A program made the position numbers and the translations under genes. A DNA stretch of 64,000 bases from Acidovorax sp. sif1233 (GTDB lineage Bacteria > Pseudomonadota > Gammaproteobacteria > Burkholderiales > Burkholderiaceae_C): contig NZ_JAHUWZ010000013.1 of assembly GCF_019218755.1 (NCBI RefSeq), positions 1 through 64,000 of the forward strand. Reading direction: 5' to 3'. Positions 25,006 to 31,929 of this stretch are shown piece after piece (within the stretch, counting starts at the first letter, position 1; each line of letters opens with the position of its first letter). The notes below the pieces were generated by a model, which saw only the letters and a list, made by a program, of their open reading frames with translations, had not been told where the DNA came from and did not search any database.

Positions 25006-25713
25006 ATGCCTTCCACGATGAAACATTCAGACCTGTGCAAGCTCGCTGTGGGCTGGCTCAAACGGCCGTTTTCTCGCGGAGGCCACGGCTGCACAGTCGC
25101 CATTGACGAGTGCCGTACTGGCTGGAGCGGTGAAATCCCCGATGCCGTGGGCTACAGATACTCCGGCATGCAGGACACGTCCATGGATGGAACTGTCCTG
25201 GTCGAGTGCAAGGTCTCTCGCTCGGACTTCCTGGCAGACAAGGCCAAGCCTCACAGGCATGCGGGTGGCATCGGTAACTGGCGCTACTACATGGCCCCCG
25301 AGGGGCTCATCTCGCCAGAGGAGCTGCCTGAGAAGTGGGGCCTGGTGGAGGTGAACGCCCGTGGTCATCTGAAGACCCGAGTCGGCGCGTACACGGATTC
25401 CAACTACGAACTGCAGCGCCAGCGTCTGGCCGCGATGCGACATGAATCGGAGACTGCGCGCGAGTTCTTCCTCTTGGTCCGCATGTTCGACAGGATCTGC
25501 GACCCAGAAAAGTTCGTGGACATAGGCAAGGAGCGAAACCGCCTTGCCTTCCGGGTGACCGACCTCCAGCAGGAGCTTCGCCTCGCTGAGCGGAAATCTG
25601 AAACGCTTGAAGTGCAGATCTTCAACCTGCTCGATGAGCTGGCCCGCTATCGAGGCATGCATGGCGAATTGCCGCCTCTGCAGGCCTCGCCCCTTTTTTT
25701 AACCCCAACCTGA
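25006..25713 (+). CDS. PD-(D/E)XK-type putative nuclease (MmcB-like) with C-terminal coiled coil
   Basis: 235 residues from ATG 25006, two bases after the upstream stop. D46 and E67-C-K69 (PDAVGY ... VLVECKV) form the D...ExK core of the restriction-endonuclease fold, followed by the conserved RSDFLADK and a GNWRYYMAPEGLI-type patch found in plasmid and phage homologues. Residues 170-220 are coiled coil. The substrate is unknown. Confidence 0.65.
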   Translation: MPSTMKHSDLCKLAVGWLKRPFSRGGHGCTVAIDECRTGWSGEIPDAVGYRYSGMQDTSMDGTVLVECKVSRSDFLADKAKPHRHAGGIGNWRYYMAPEGLISPEELPEKWGLVEVNARGHLKTRVGAYTDSNYELQRQRLAAMRHESETAREFFLLVRMFDRICDPEKFVDIGKERNRLAFRVTDLQQELRLAERKSETLEVQIFNLLDELARYRGMHGELPPLQASPLFLTPT

Positions 25714-25722
25714 AAGGCTCCC

Positions 25723-26118
25723 ATGAAGAAACTCACCGTCAACGATCTGCCCAACCTGAGCGAGAGCGACAAGGGCATCGTTTTCAACTACTTTGGCGCA
25801 CTGAGCAGTATTGCGCGCCGTCGCAAGCAGGCCTTCGCGCTGGCGATCTTTGGCTGCTTCGTCATCGGCCTGTCCTATTTCATTGACAGCGCTGCAGCAG
25901 ACATCACGAGCGAGTACGCGTGGATTCCAGCCCTGCAATGGGTGACCAAGGTACTCCCTGCCATTGCCTTCCCCGCGCTGGCATTCATGAGCCTGTGGGG
26001 TGCAAGCACCCAGCAGCGCACAGCCGGTGGCCTTGAGCACAAGCTGGCAGATCGCGGTCTGGATGTGTCGGGTCTGAGCGGGCCAGATGTGTTCAAGCAC
26101 CTCGCAATGCCGGCTTGA
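25723..26118 (+). CDS. Hypothetical membrane protein, 131 aa
   Basis: Two hydrophobic spans (AFALAIFGCFVIGLSYFI and VLPAIAFPALAFMSLWG) separated by a short loop, with an acidic N-terminus. It starts 9 bp after the PD-(D/E)XK gene. Function unknown. Confidence 0.6.
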   Translation: MKKLTVNDLPNLSESDKGIVFNYFGALSSIARRRKQAFALAIFGCFVIGLSYFIDSAAADITSEYAWIPALQWVTKVLPAIAFPALAFMSLWGASTQQRTAGGLEHKLADRGLDVSGLSGPDVFKHLAMPA

Positions 26119-26173
26119 GCATCAAGGATTTAGAGACATCTGTAACTGACATAGAAGCCGGGGACTCGAAGGT

Positions 26174-26632
26174 ATGCCAATCAAGGCGAAATTATTTCTT
26201 TTGGCCGTTTTTATTGGCCTTGCCAGTGTGGTGGCAACTCTCTACGAAAGCCATCAAAAACAGGTCAAAGTTGACACTGCTGTCAGTCGAGCCCCGGCCC
26301 TTATCAAAGAGGATTTCTTGAGGTGGTCAGGCATTAGCTCGGTCGATGGAGAGGCCTTGCAGTGGATTGGGGCCGACAGCGAAATCCTCTACGTTCAGAG
26401 AGATTATTCGGGATTGAATTTCGAGTCGATGTCTTTTCGGAACTGGCTTGTCTGGGCCAAAACACCGGCAGGGCGCATCTACAAGGTTCACTATTGGATT
26501 GACGGTGATGCGACCTTGCATTCCAAATCGCAACCCATGCCTGGTAGTCAGGCTTCTCTTGTCGATGTGCTGGTTAAAGATGGGCAGGTTGACCTTATCC
26601 GCAAGCTTGGTTTGCCCTTGAAGGTGGGCTAG
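26174..26632 (+). CDS. Membrane-anchored hypothetical protein, 152 aa
   Basis: The N-terminal signal anchor KLFLLAVFIGLASVVATLY is followed by a soluble domain of about 120 residues (WLVWAKTPAGRIYKVHYWID). Not recognised. Confidence 0.55.
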   Translation: MPIKAKLFLLAVFIGLASVVATLYESHQKQVKVDTAVSRAPALIKEDFLRWSGISSVDGEALQWIGADSEILYVQRDYSGLNFESMSFRNWLVWAKTPAGRIYKVHYWIDGDATLHSKSQPMPGSQASLVDVLVKDGQVDLIRKLGLPLKVG

Positions 26633-26729
26633 TTCACTTTTGATTGCAATGCGATCACCCATGATTTGCGGCTGGATCACGGGCTGATCCATGTGCTCCT
26701 CACCGAGGGGCTCGCAACTTGCTAAATAA

Positions 26730-26772
26730 TTGCCATGGCAAACTTTATGCCCATAAAATACCTGCCATGGCA
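26730..26772. promoter_or_regulatory. Paired TGCCATGGCA operators at the XRE gene start
   Basis: TTGCCATGGCAA (26730-26741) and TGCCATGGCA (26763-26772) are palindromes about three helical turns apart. The second contains the ATG of the XRE gene. Binding there would block both transcription and translation, a likely autorepression site. Confidence 0.6.
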
Positions 26773-27093
26773 AAGAGAACCGGTACCCCTGTCAATCCCG
26801 TTCCGGTGGATGTCCACAACGCACTGCAGAGCATGGCAGATCGCGCCACCGTGGCGCGCAAGGCGAGAGGCCTGACTCAGGCCGACCTGGCGCGTCTATC
26901 CAATGTGGGGCTCAGCACCATCTCTTCCATTGAGGCTGGGCACGATGGCGTCACACTTGCAAGCTTGCTCAAGGTTCTCTCTGCACTGGACTTGCTGGAA
27001 CAGGCCGACCAGATCTTCTGCTTGGAAAGAGACCCGGCCATCGTTGAGTACGGGCGGGAGAGGCTATCGAAATGGGGAGGAGGCCGACGATGA
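26767..27093 (+). CDS. XRE-family transcriptional regulator, 108 aa
   Basis: An HTH_3 domain (about residues 25-82) with RKARGLTQADLARLSNVGLSTISSIEAGHDGVTLASLLKVLSAL. The start is set at 26767, within the palindromic operator; an upstream ATG would add 16 unrelated residues. HipB-like in length but with no HipA or toxin gene next to it. Confidence 0.8.
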   Translation: MAKRTGTPVNPVPVDVHNALQSMADRATVARKARGLTQADLARLSNVGLSTISSIEAGHDGVTLASLLKVLSALDLLEQADQIFCLERDPAIVEYGRERLSKWGGGRR

Positions 27094-27130
27094 CTGTTCT
27101 CCTTGCCCATCCAAGTTTTTGAGGAGCAAC

Positions 27131-27334
27131 ATGCTTGAGCTTTGGACGATTTACGACAGCCCGATAGATCTCCCCGGTAGTTTCGTGGCCCGCAAATGGG
27201 TGCTGGACAAGCCGACGAGTGAACTTTTGCAAGACAAGACGCTGGAGGGGCTGCGGGCGAAGCTTCCGGCTGGCCTGCACTGCATGCCGCGCTCGCCTGG
27301 GGATGAGCCCCAAATCGTTGAGACCTGGATGTGA
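27131..27334 (+). CDS. Small hypothetical protein, 67 aa
   Basis: MLELWTIYDSPIDLPGSFVARKW is a conserved-looking N-terminus seen in many small phage and plasmid proteins. GAGGAG lies 6 bases before the ATG. It ends just before the TrfB-like gene. Function unknown. Confidence 0.6.
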   Translation: MLELWTIYDSPIDLPGSFVARKWVLDKPTSELLQDKTLEGLRAKLPAGLHCMPRSPGDEPQIVETWM

Positions 27335-27345
27335 ATGGGGGCCTG

Positions 27346-27561
27346 ATGACGGGAGAGCAGTTCGACACGATTGCCAGGATGATTCGGGCCCGTGAGCCCG
27401 CGCGCTCAGCGGCGCGGCTGGTCCTGGTGGATGGCTTGACGCAGGCCGAAGCGGCCCGCAGGCACAAAATGGAGCCCAATGCGCTGAACAATGCGGTACG
27501 CCGGTACCGCGAGTTCGACAGAGCGATTCGAGAGGCCTACGGGCTCAATGGGGGGCTCTGA
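27346..27561 (+). CDS. TrfB/KorA-like transcriptional repressor, 71 aa
   Basis: The product matches the TrfB DNA-binding domain: MTGEQFDTIARMI, then ARLVLVDGLTQAEAARRHKMEPNALNNAVRRYRE (the HTH). KorA/TrfB proteins are global repressors of plasmid backbone promoters. The ATG at 27346 gives the typical family start; an in-frame GTG at 27331 is possible. The DUF1643 gene follows without a gap. Confidence 0.8.
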   Translation: MTGEQFDTIARMIRAREPARSAARLVLVDGLTQAEAARRHKMEPNALNNAVRRYREFDRAIREAYGLNGGL

Positions 27562-27562
27562 G

Positions 27563-28186
27563 ATGGATAGCCAGAACCTGTTCCCGGATCTGGAGGAGCC
27601 CCCAGTCACTCGCGGACGTAAGGGGCGTGGCAAGGCATACGCCACGGCGGCCATTGGCTCTTCTGCTCCATTGCCAGCGTCTGTGGTCGATCCGCTCGTC
27701 GCCGAGCGCACGGTCTTCAATGCGGATCGCACTCACAGGATGACCCTGTTTCGCCACTGGGGGGACATTGAGGACTTCGCCTGCGGCATTTGCATGAATC
27801 CATCCGGCGCGGCTGAGGACGTGAGCGACCCCACGGTGGATGGAATGTGCCGCCGCGCTCAGTTGCACTGGGGCGTTGGCGCGTACTACCAGCTCAACGT
27901 GATGTCCATTCGCGGAACCTATTCTGCAGATCTGGCCAAAACCAAGGTTGTGAACCTGCCCGAGAACGACGAGTGGATTCGCCGCATCGCTTCCAAGGCT
28001 CGCCTTGTGGTCGTGGGCTGGGGAGTGCCGGGGCTCAAGTCGGGCCGCGCAGAGGCCGTTGAAAAGATCCTGCTGGAGGTGTGTGATCCCGCCAAGGTTT
28101 TCTGTTTCGGCCGCAACATCGATGGCTCCCCAAAGCATCCTTTGTACCAGCGGACCGCTGCGCCACTGCTGCCGTACTTTTCGTGA
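27563..28186 (+). CDS. DUF1643-family protein, 207 aa
   Basis: DUF1643 hallmarks are all present: RHWGDIEDFACGICMNPSGAAED, WGVGAYYQLNVMSIRGT, VVVGWGVPG and FCFGRNIDGSPKHPLYQR. The family is frequent on plasmids and phages; its role is not established. It starts 1 base after the TrfB-like stop, so the two form one operon. Confidence 0.85.
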   Translation: MDSQNLFPDLEEPPVTRGRKGRGKAYATAAIGSSAPLPASVVDPLVAERTVFNADRTHRMTLFRHWGDIEDFACGICMNPSGAAEDVSDPTVDGMCRRAQLHWGVGAYYQLNVMSIRGTYSADLAKTKVVNLPENDEWIRRIASKARLVVVGWGVPGLKSGRAEAVEKILLEVCDPAKVFCFGRNIDGSPKHPLYQRTAAPLLPYFS

Positions 28187-28218
28187 TGAGGTGAGGGTGC
28201 TGCAACTCGCTGTGCGCC

Positions 28219-28248
28219 TTGATATACACGTTATAACGTGTATATAAT
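28219..28248 (+). promoter_or_regulatory. Strong promoter with a 24-bp perfect palindrome in its spacer
   Basis: TTGATA (28219-28224), 18 bp, TATAAT (28243-28248). The palindrome with core TACACGTTATAACGTGTA spans 28222-28245 and covers the entire promoter spacer, a position for steric repression. A 5-codon frame and a 30-codon frame follow before the gene at 28363. Confidence 0.75.
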
Positions 28249-28273
28249 CGGCCCATGCGCAAGCAGTCCTGAA

Positions 28274-28366
28274 ATGTCAGCACTCATGGATGCTGGTTGC
28301 CCTCGTGGGGGGGCGCCATTTCCAGCGTGCAGCAAGACTCTCAACAAGGAAAAGGAAAGACCGTGA
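28274..28366 (+). CDS. Possible 30-aa leader or small protein
   Basis: ATG 28274 opens MSALMDAGCPRGGAPFPAC and 11 more residues. The stop TGA overlaps the GTG of the next gene (GTGA). No clear ribosome site. It could be a coupling leader or chance. Confidence 0.3.
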   Translation: MSALMDAGCPRGGAPFPACSKTLNKEKERP

Positions 28367-28617
28367 ACCCAACAGAGGCCATAGCAGTATTGCGATCTAT
28401 CCAGGCCCACCACGAGACAACCAGGGGGATTCAAATCGGGTTCTTCATGAAAGATGCGACGGTTGCGCTGGGCAGCTTTGCGCAGGCATCGCACATGCTG
28501 ACCATGTTGATGGTGGACGGATTGATCGGATCTGAGCCAGTGCTGATGAACGGCGAGGTACACACCATCTACCGTGTGGCAGATGCAACGCCACCCACAT
28601 CGCCTGTTATGCATTGA
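28363..28617 (+). CDS. Small hypothetical protein, 84 aa
   Basis: GTG 28363 follows AGGAAAGGAAAG. The product (NPTEAIAVLRSIQAHHETTRG ... HMLTMLMVDGLIGSEPVLMNGEVHTIYR) has helix-helix-wing spacing and resembles a small winged-helix protein. Driven by the palindromic promoter at 28219. Not recognised. Confidence 0.5.
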   Translation: MNPTEAIAVLRSIQAHHETTRGIQIGFFMKDATVALGSFAQASHMLTMLMVDGLIGSEPVLMNGEVHTIYRVADATPPTSPVMH

Positions 28618-28677
28618 GGGGCAGGACCAAGAAACCGTAAACGAGCAGTTCGAAGCAAATACTGAGAGGAACCCGTT

Positions 28678-28893
28678 ATGTCCCCGATCCCTGAAGAACT
28701 CGTGGAGCAGGCTGTAGAAACATTGAGGCCACTCAACCGAGCAAGTCCGACTACGCTGGAGCGCTTATTGAAGGTGCACTACCACACGGCGGTAGCGCTA
28801 CTTGAAGAACTTGAAACGAGGGGTGTAGTCGGGCCCGTGATCGGGAAACTCGGTGAAAGAAGAACTATTGCGTTTAGGACGGCAGTCGAATGA
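28678..28893 (+). CDS. FtsK-gamma-like winged-helix protein, 71 aa
   Basis: ASPTTLERLLKVHYHTAVALLEELETRGVVGPVIGKLGERR closely follows the FtsK/SpoIIIE gamma domain pattern (S.S.LQR.L.IGY.RA..L.E.LE..G.VGP..G...R), which binds DNA. Stand-alone copies are common on plasmids. GAGGAACCCGTT precedes the ATG. Confidence 0.7.
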   Translation: MSPIPEELVEQAVETLRPLNRASPTTLERLLKVHYHTAVALLEELETRGVVGPVIGKLGERRTIAFRTAVE

Positions 28894-28968
28894 GCCTCCA
28901 GATGGCCCAGGCGAGACGCTGCTGAAGGGTGGTCAAATGAGAATCTCAACTGTGGAGGGGCGCTTCGA

Positions 28969-29499
28969 ATGAACAAACTGTCTTTGCCCGTGGTGCTGGC
29001 CGCGATGTGTCTTTCGGCATGCAGCGGTGGTGGGGCAAATAGCGAGAAGCTGATCGGAAGCTGGACTTGCGACGGTCCGTCCCGTCCAAACATGGAGTTC
29101 AAGGCAGGTGGGCTGTATCTCAAAGACACCCTCGGCGATCCCAACTCGCCACAGGCAAGCGGGCGGGCATCGACGGAGATCAATGGGACATACAAGATCG
29201 ACGGCAGCAGCGTGACCATGACGCCGACCCAGTTTCGTTTGGCCGTTGAGCCCCAAGACCTTGCGATATTTCTACAGGCGTCACACGGCGGTCAAGGCCG
29301 TTTGACTCACATCCGTGGCACTACTTTTGAACTCGCACCAGGCAAAGACCAGACAGTGATGAGCTTCAAGTTCGAAGGCAACTCTGCGACGTTCCAGGTC
29401 ACGAAACTGATCGACGCAGAGGGCAAGGAGGTCAAGCACCCCAATGGCGCTTGGAAGCCCTTCGAGTGCGTGAAGTCGTCATCGGGCTCCAAGCCGTGA
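28969..29499 (+). CDS. Predicted lipoprotein, 176 aa
   Basis: The signal MNKLSLPVVLAAMCLSAC ends in a lipobox (LSAC, Cys18). The mature part alternates LIGSWTCDG, GTYKIDGSSVTMTP and SFKFEGNSATFQV, suggestive of a lipocalin-like beta barrel. Two further cysteines could pair. Function unknown. Confidence 0.7.
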   Translation: MNKLSLPVVLAAMCLSACSGGGANSEKLIGSWTCDGPSRPNMEFKAGGLYLKDTLGDPNSPQASGRASTEINGTYKIDGSSVTMTPTQFRLAVEPQDLAIFLQASHGGQGRLTHIRGTTFELAPGKDQTVMSFKFEGNSATFQVTKLIDAEGKEVKHPNGAWKPFECVKSSSGSKP

Positions 29500-29530
29500 T
29501 GCTGGTCTGAAAACTCACGAGCCCCTGGTC

Positions 29531-29866
29531 ATGCCCATCACGAAACGCCCTTGCTCAAACTGCCCTTTTCGCTGTGACGGCGAGGGTATACCGCTGGAGC
29601 CTGGACGGATCGAGGGAATCGTTTCGGGCCTGCTCCGAGACGACCAGCAGACGTTTGTGTGCCACAAGACGTTGGACTCCTCCACTCAGCGTATGACGTG
29701 CGCCGGGGCCATCGGCGTGATGTCAAAGCTAGGCCGACTGCCGGTGATCGCGAGGCTTGGGCTGGTCTACGGCGTCATCACGACCGCCGACATCGATGCG
29801 AGTGCCGCCATGGTCATTGATCCGACTACGCTGGATCTGGCCCAGGCGGATATTGAAACGGAATAG
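29531..29866 (+). CDS. Small cysteine-rich protein (DUF6283-like), 111 aa
   Basis: The N-terminal C8-x2-C11-x3-C15 (PCSNCPFRCD), then FVCHKT and MTCAGA, suggests a metal site. The order (PC..CPFR ... F.CHK ... C.GA) fits small plasmid/phage DUF6283-type proteins. Function unknown. Confidence 0.55.
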   Translation: MPITKRPCSNCPFRCDGEGIPLEPGRIEGIVSGLLRDDQQTFVCHKTLDSSTQRMTCAGAIGVMSKLGRLPVIARLGLVYGVITTADIDASAAMVIDPTTLDLAQADIETE

Positions 29867-29874
29867 GGGGCTCT

Positions 29875-30057
29875 ATGGTTTTCGAGAACATGCGCAAGGA
29901 ACTGAGCGAACTGGTGGGCCTGGTCCGCATGAGCGAGCGCTATTGCACATCGGTGGCCGTGCGCTCCGATCTGGCCACCGATGAATCGCACGCGGCCGAG
30001 GTGAAGCGTGAACAGCGGATTGCCGAGCTTTCCGCCAAGTTCGGCATCACGTCCTGA
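29875..30057 (+). CDS. Small hypothetical protein, 60 aa
   Basis: A charged helical protein starting 8 bp after the previous gene, with AGGGGGCTCT before the ATG. Part of a string of closely spaced small genes. Not recognised. Confidence 0.5.
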   Translation: MVFENMRKELSELVGLVRMSERYCTSVAVRSDLATDESHAAEVKREQRIAELSAKFGITS

Positions 30058-30069
30058 GGAGATGACGAA

Positions 30070-30327
30070 ATGCAGACACACACGATCTTCCAACCGCTGC
30101 GCCGTGACGACACCATTCACGGCGAAAGCTACTACCTCGCATCCGAGGTCGATGCGGTCCTGGGTGCTGGCTCAACCGCGCCTGCAGATCCCATGAAGGC
30201 AGCATTCGAGGCCAAGTACCACCGGGACTGGGAAGACCCCTCAGGCGATGAAATGAAGGCCATCTGGGCAGATGCATGGGCTGCAGCCAAGGCCGTTCAG
30301 CAACCCCCATCCTTGGCAGGGCGTTGA
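30070..30327 (+). CDS. Small hypothetical protein, 85 aa
   Basis: GAGGAGATGACGAA precedes the ATG. The product contains HGESYYLASEVDAVLGA and an aromatic-rich tail (KYHRDWEDPSGDEMKAIWADAWAA). Not recognised. Confidence 0.55.
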   Translation: MQTHTIFQPLRRDDTIHGESYYLASEVDAVLGAGSTAPADPMKAAFEAKYHRDWEDPSGDEMKAIWADAWAAAKAVQQPPSLAGR

Positions 30328-30329
30328 AG

Positions 30330-30710
30330 GTGGGTTGGTTCAAGCGAATTGCGCTCTGGTTTTCTCCCAGAGACAGGTTCATTGCCCAGCAGCAGGCCTT
30401 GGGGAAGACGCCGGAGGAAATCGATCTCCTGCTCAGGCTTCATGAGTCGCGCCAGTGGCTGGATACGAGGCGGCGAGAACTCTATGAGCAAGAGAACCCA
30501 CCACCTCAGCTTCGCTTTGTGGATGTCACACCTGGCGCGCTCGAAGACGATACGCCTCGCTCCGAGCTGGACATTTTTGGGCATCGGCGTGAAATGGCGG
30601 AGTACGAAGCTGGGTACCAGGCCGTGCTCGCCGATGAGCACGAGGAGCTACAACGGGAGTTTGCGGAGCAAGAGGCTGCTCAGCACAGTACCCCAAAGGG
30701 TAGAACATGA
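30330..30710 (+). CDS. Hypothetical protein, 126 aa
   Basis: GTG 30330 follows the upstream stop by 2 bases with GAAGG-like pairing. The product is highly charged and mostly helical (RRELYEQEN, EDDTPRSELD, EELQREFAEQEAAQ). Its end overlaps the next gene by 4 bp (ATGA). Not recognised. Confidence 0.5.
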   Translation: MGWFKRIALWFSPRDRFIAQQQALGKTPEEIDLLLRLHESRQWLDTRRRELYEQENPPPQLRFVDVTPGALEDDTPRSELDIFGHRREMAEYEAGYQAVLADEHEELQREFAEQEAAQHSTPKGRT

Positions 30711-31147
30711 TGCCCCCCGCCGAATTCGCTGCCCGCGCATTGGAAGCCTTGGATGCTCTGCCCTTGGAGGTCCTGCACGGCATGCCGCTGGAGTGCGATG
30801 GCGCCTCTCAAGCCCTTTCCCAGATCCTGCTGCATGCCGGGATCGACCACGCGATCCACATTGGAAGCCTCACGGTGGATGGTTCAGGGCACATCCCTTT
30901 GCACTGGTGGGTGACCCTGCCCACTGGTCAGTGCTGCGACATCCGGGCCCGCATGTGGCTTGGGGATGCACCGGGGGTCCCCCACGGCGTGTTTCTGCCC
31001 ACCGCCGCCCAGCACTACCAGTCCAAGGCCATGCGTGCGCCAGTCAAGACAGCGGTGCTCTTCAGCATTCTCACTTCGCAGGACCTGGACGCCTTCGTTG
31101 CATCCATCGCCTCGGCCGCTCCTGTCCATCGCCTTACCGCCGCGTGA
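30707..31147 (+). CDS. Candidate papain/transglutaminase-fold cysteine peptidase, 146 aa
   Basis: A Cys-His-Asp order typical of the fold is visible: C30 in LECDGASQALSQIL at a helix start, H66 in LHWWVTLP on a strand, D78 in CDIRARMWLGD. RARMWLGD and VPHGVF look like conserved family patches. The overlap of 4 bp with the upstream gene indicates co-translation. The peptidase activity is inferred from the motif order only. Confidence 0.5.
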   Translation: MMPPAEFAARALEALDALPLEVLHGMPLECDGASQALSQILLHAGIDHAIHIGSLTVDGSGHIPLHWWVTLPTGQCCDIRARMWLGDAPGVPHGVFLPTAAQHYQSKAMRAPVKTAVLFSILTSQDLDAFVASIASAAPVHRLTAA

Positions 31148-31191
31148 CGCTGGCGCTCCACCCGTCGAACACACCCCAACAACGTGCCCCA

Positions 31192-31866
31192 ATGAACGCC
31201 CTGCAGCCCCTTGTTTACCCCGTGATCCATCACCTGGATGCTCCAACCACTTTTTCCGAAATCCAAGTTGCACGAACATGCGGCGCGGACGGTGTATTCC
31301 TGATCTCGCATGACGGGGCGGATCTTGAATTGGTGGAAGTTGCTCGGACCGCCATCCGGGAGAACGCGGGGTTCCCGATAGGCCTGAATCTACTCTCCAT
31401 GGGTTGCGTCCAAGCCGCGATGATGGCGCTGGAGGCGGGGTCGGACATGCTCTGGGCCGACGATATGGGAGTGGACTCGCAGGGGCTCACGGCTGAAGGC
31501 CAGGAAATGGCCACCATTGCCCGTGACCATCCCCGTCTGCAGCTCTTCGCCAGCGTTGCCTTCAAGTACCGCCCGCACGAGCCGAATCCGGTCGGAGCAG
31601 CTGCTCACGCCCGTGCCGCAGGATTCATCCCCACCACCAGCGGCGATGCCACCGGCCACGCACCGGACCCGCAGAAGATCTTTGCAATGGGGGAGGGCGG
31701 GGCTCTGGCCATCGCCAGCGGCATGACCCCGGAGAACGTGGCGACCTACGCGCCGGCACTGACGCACATCCTGGTGGCGACGGGGGTATCCCGGACGGAG
31801 CATCACATCGACCCTGAAAAGCTCACCGCGCTCATTGGAAAGCTCAGGCAAGGAAGTGCTGTTTGA
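31192..31866 (+). CDS. BtpA/SgcQ-like TIM-barrel protein, 224 aa
   Basis: ATG 31192 is taken as the start. A (beta/alpha)8 pattern runs GADGVFLISHD, PIGLNLLSM, GSDMLWADDMG, LFASVAFKYRP, GFIPTTSGDATGHAPD and LAIASGMTPENVATYAPALTHILVATGVSR. The last two motifs are the phosphate-binding segments of BtpA-type barrels. The substrate is unknown. It lies 63 bp upstream of the Wadjet operon, on the same strand. Confidence 0.6.
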   Translation: MNALQPLVYPVIHHLDAPTTFSEIQVARTCGADGVFLISHDGADLELVEVARTAIRENAGFPIGLNLLSMGCVQAAMMALEAGSDMLWADDMGVDSQGLTAEGQEMATIARDHPRLQLFASVAFKYRPHEPNPVGAAAHARAAGFIPTTSGDATGHAPDPQKIFAMGEGGALAIASGMTPENVATYAPALTHILVATGVSRTEHHIDPEKLTALIGKLRQGSAV

Positions 31867-31929
31867 GCGGGGCTGCGAAGGCACAATGAAATCACAGCCT
31901 GTCTAATCACATCCGAGGGATCGAACCAC

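Noticed and set aside
30349..31191. Upstream extension of the TIM-barrel gene by 281 codons
   Set aside because: It overlaps two better-supported genes in another frame, and the family starts at the ATG at 31192.
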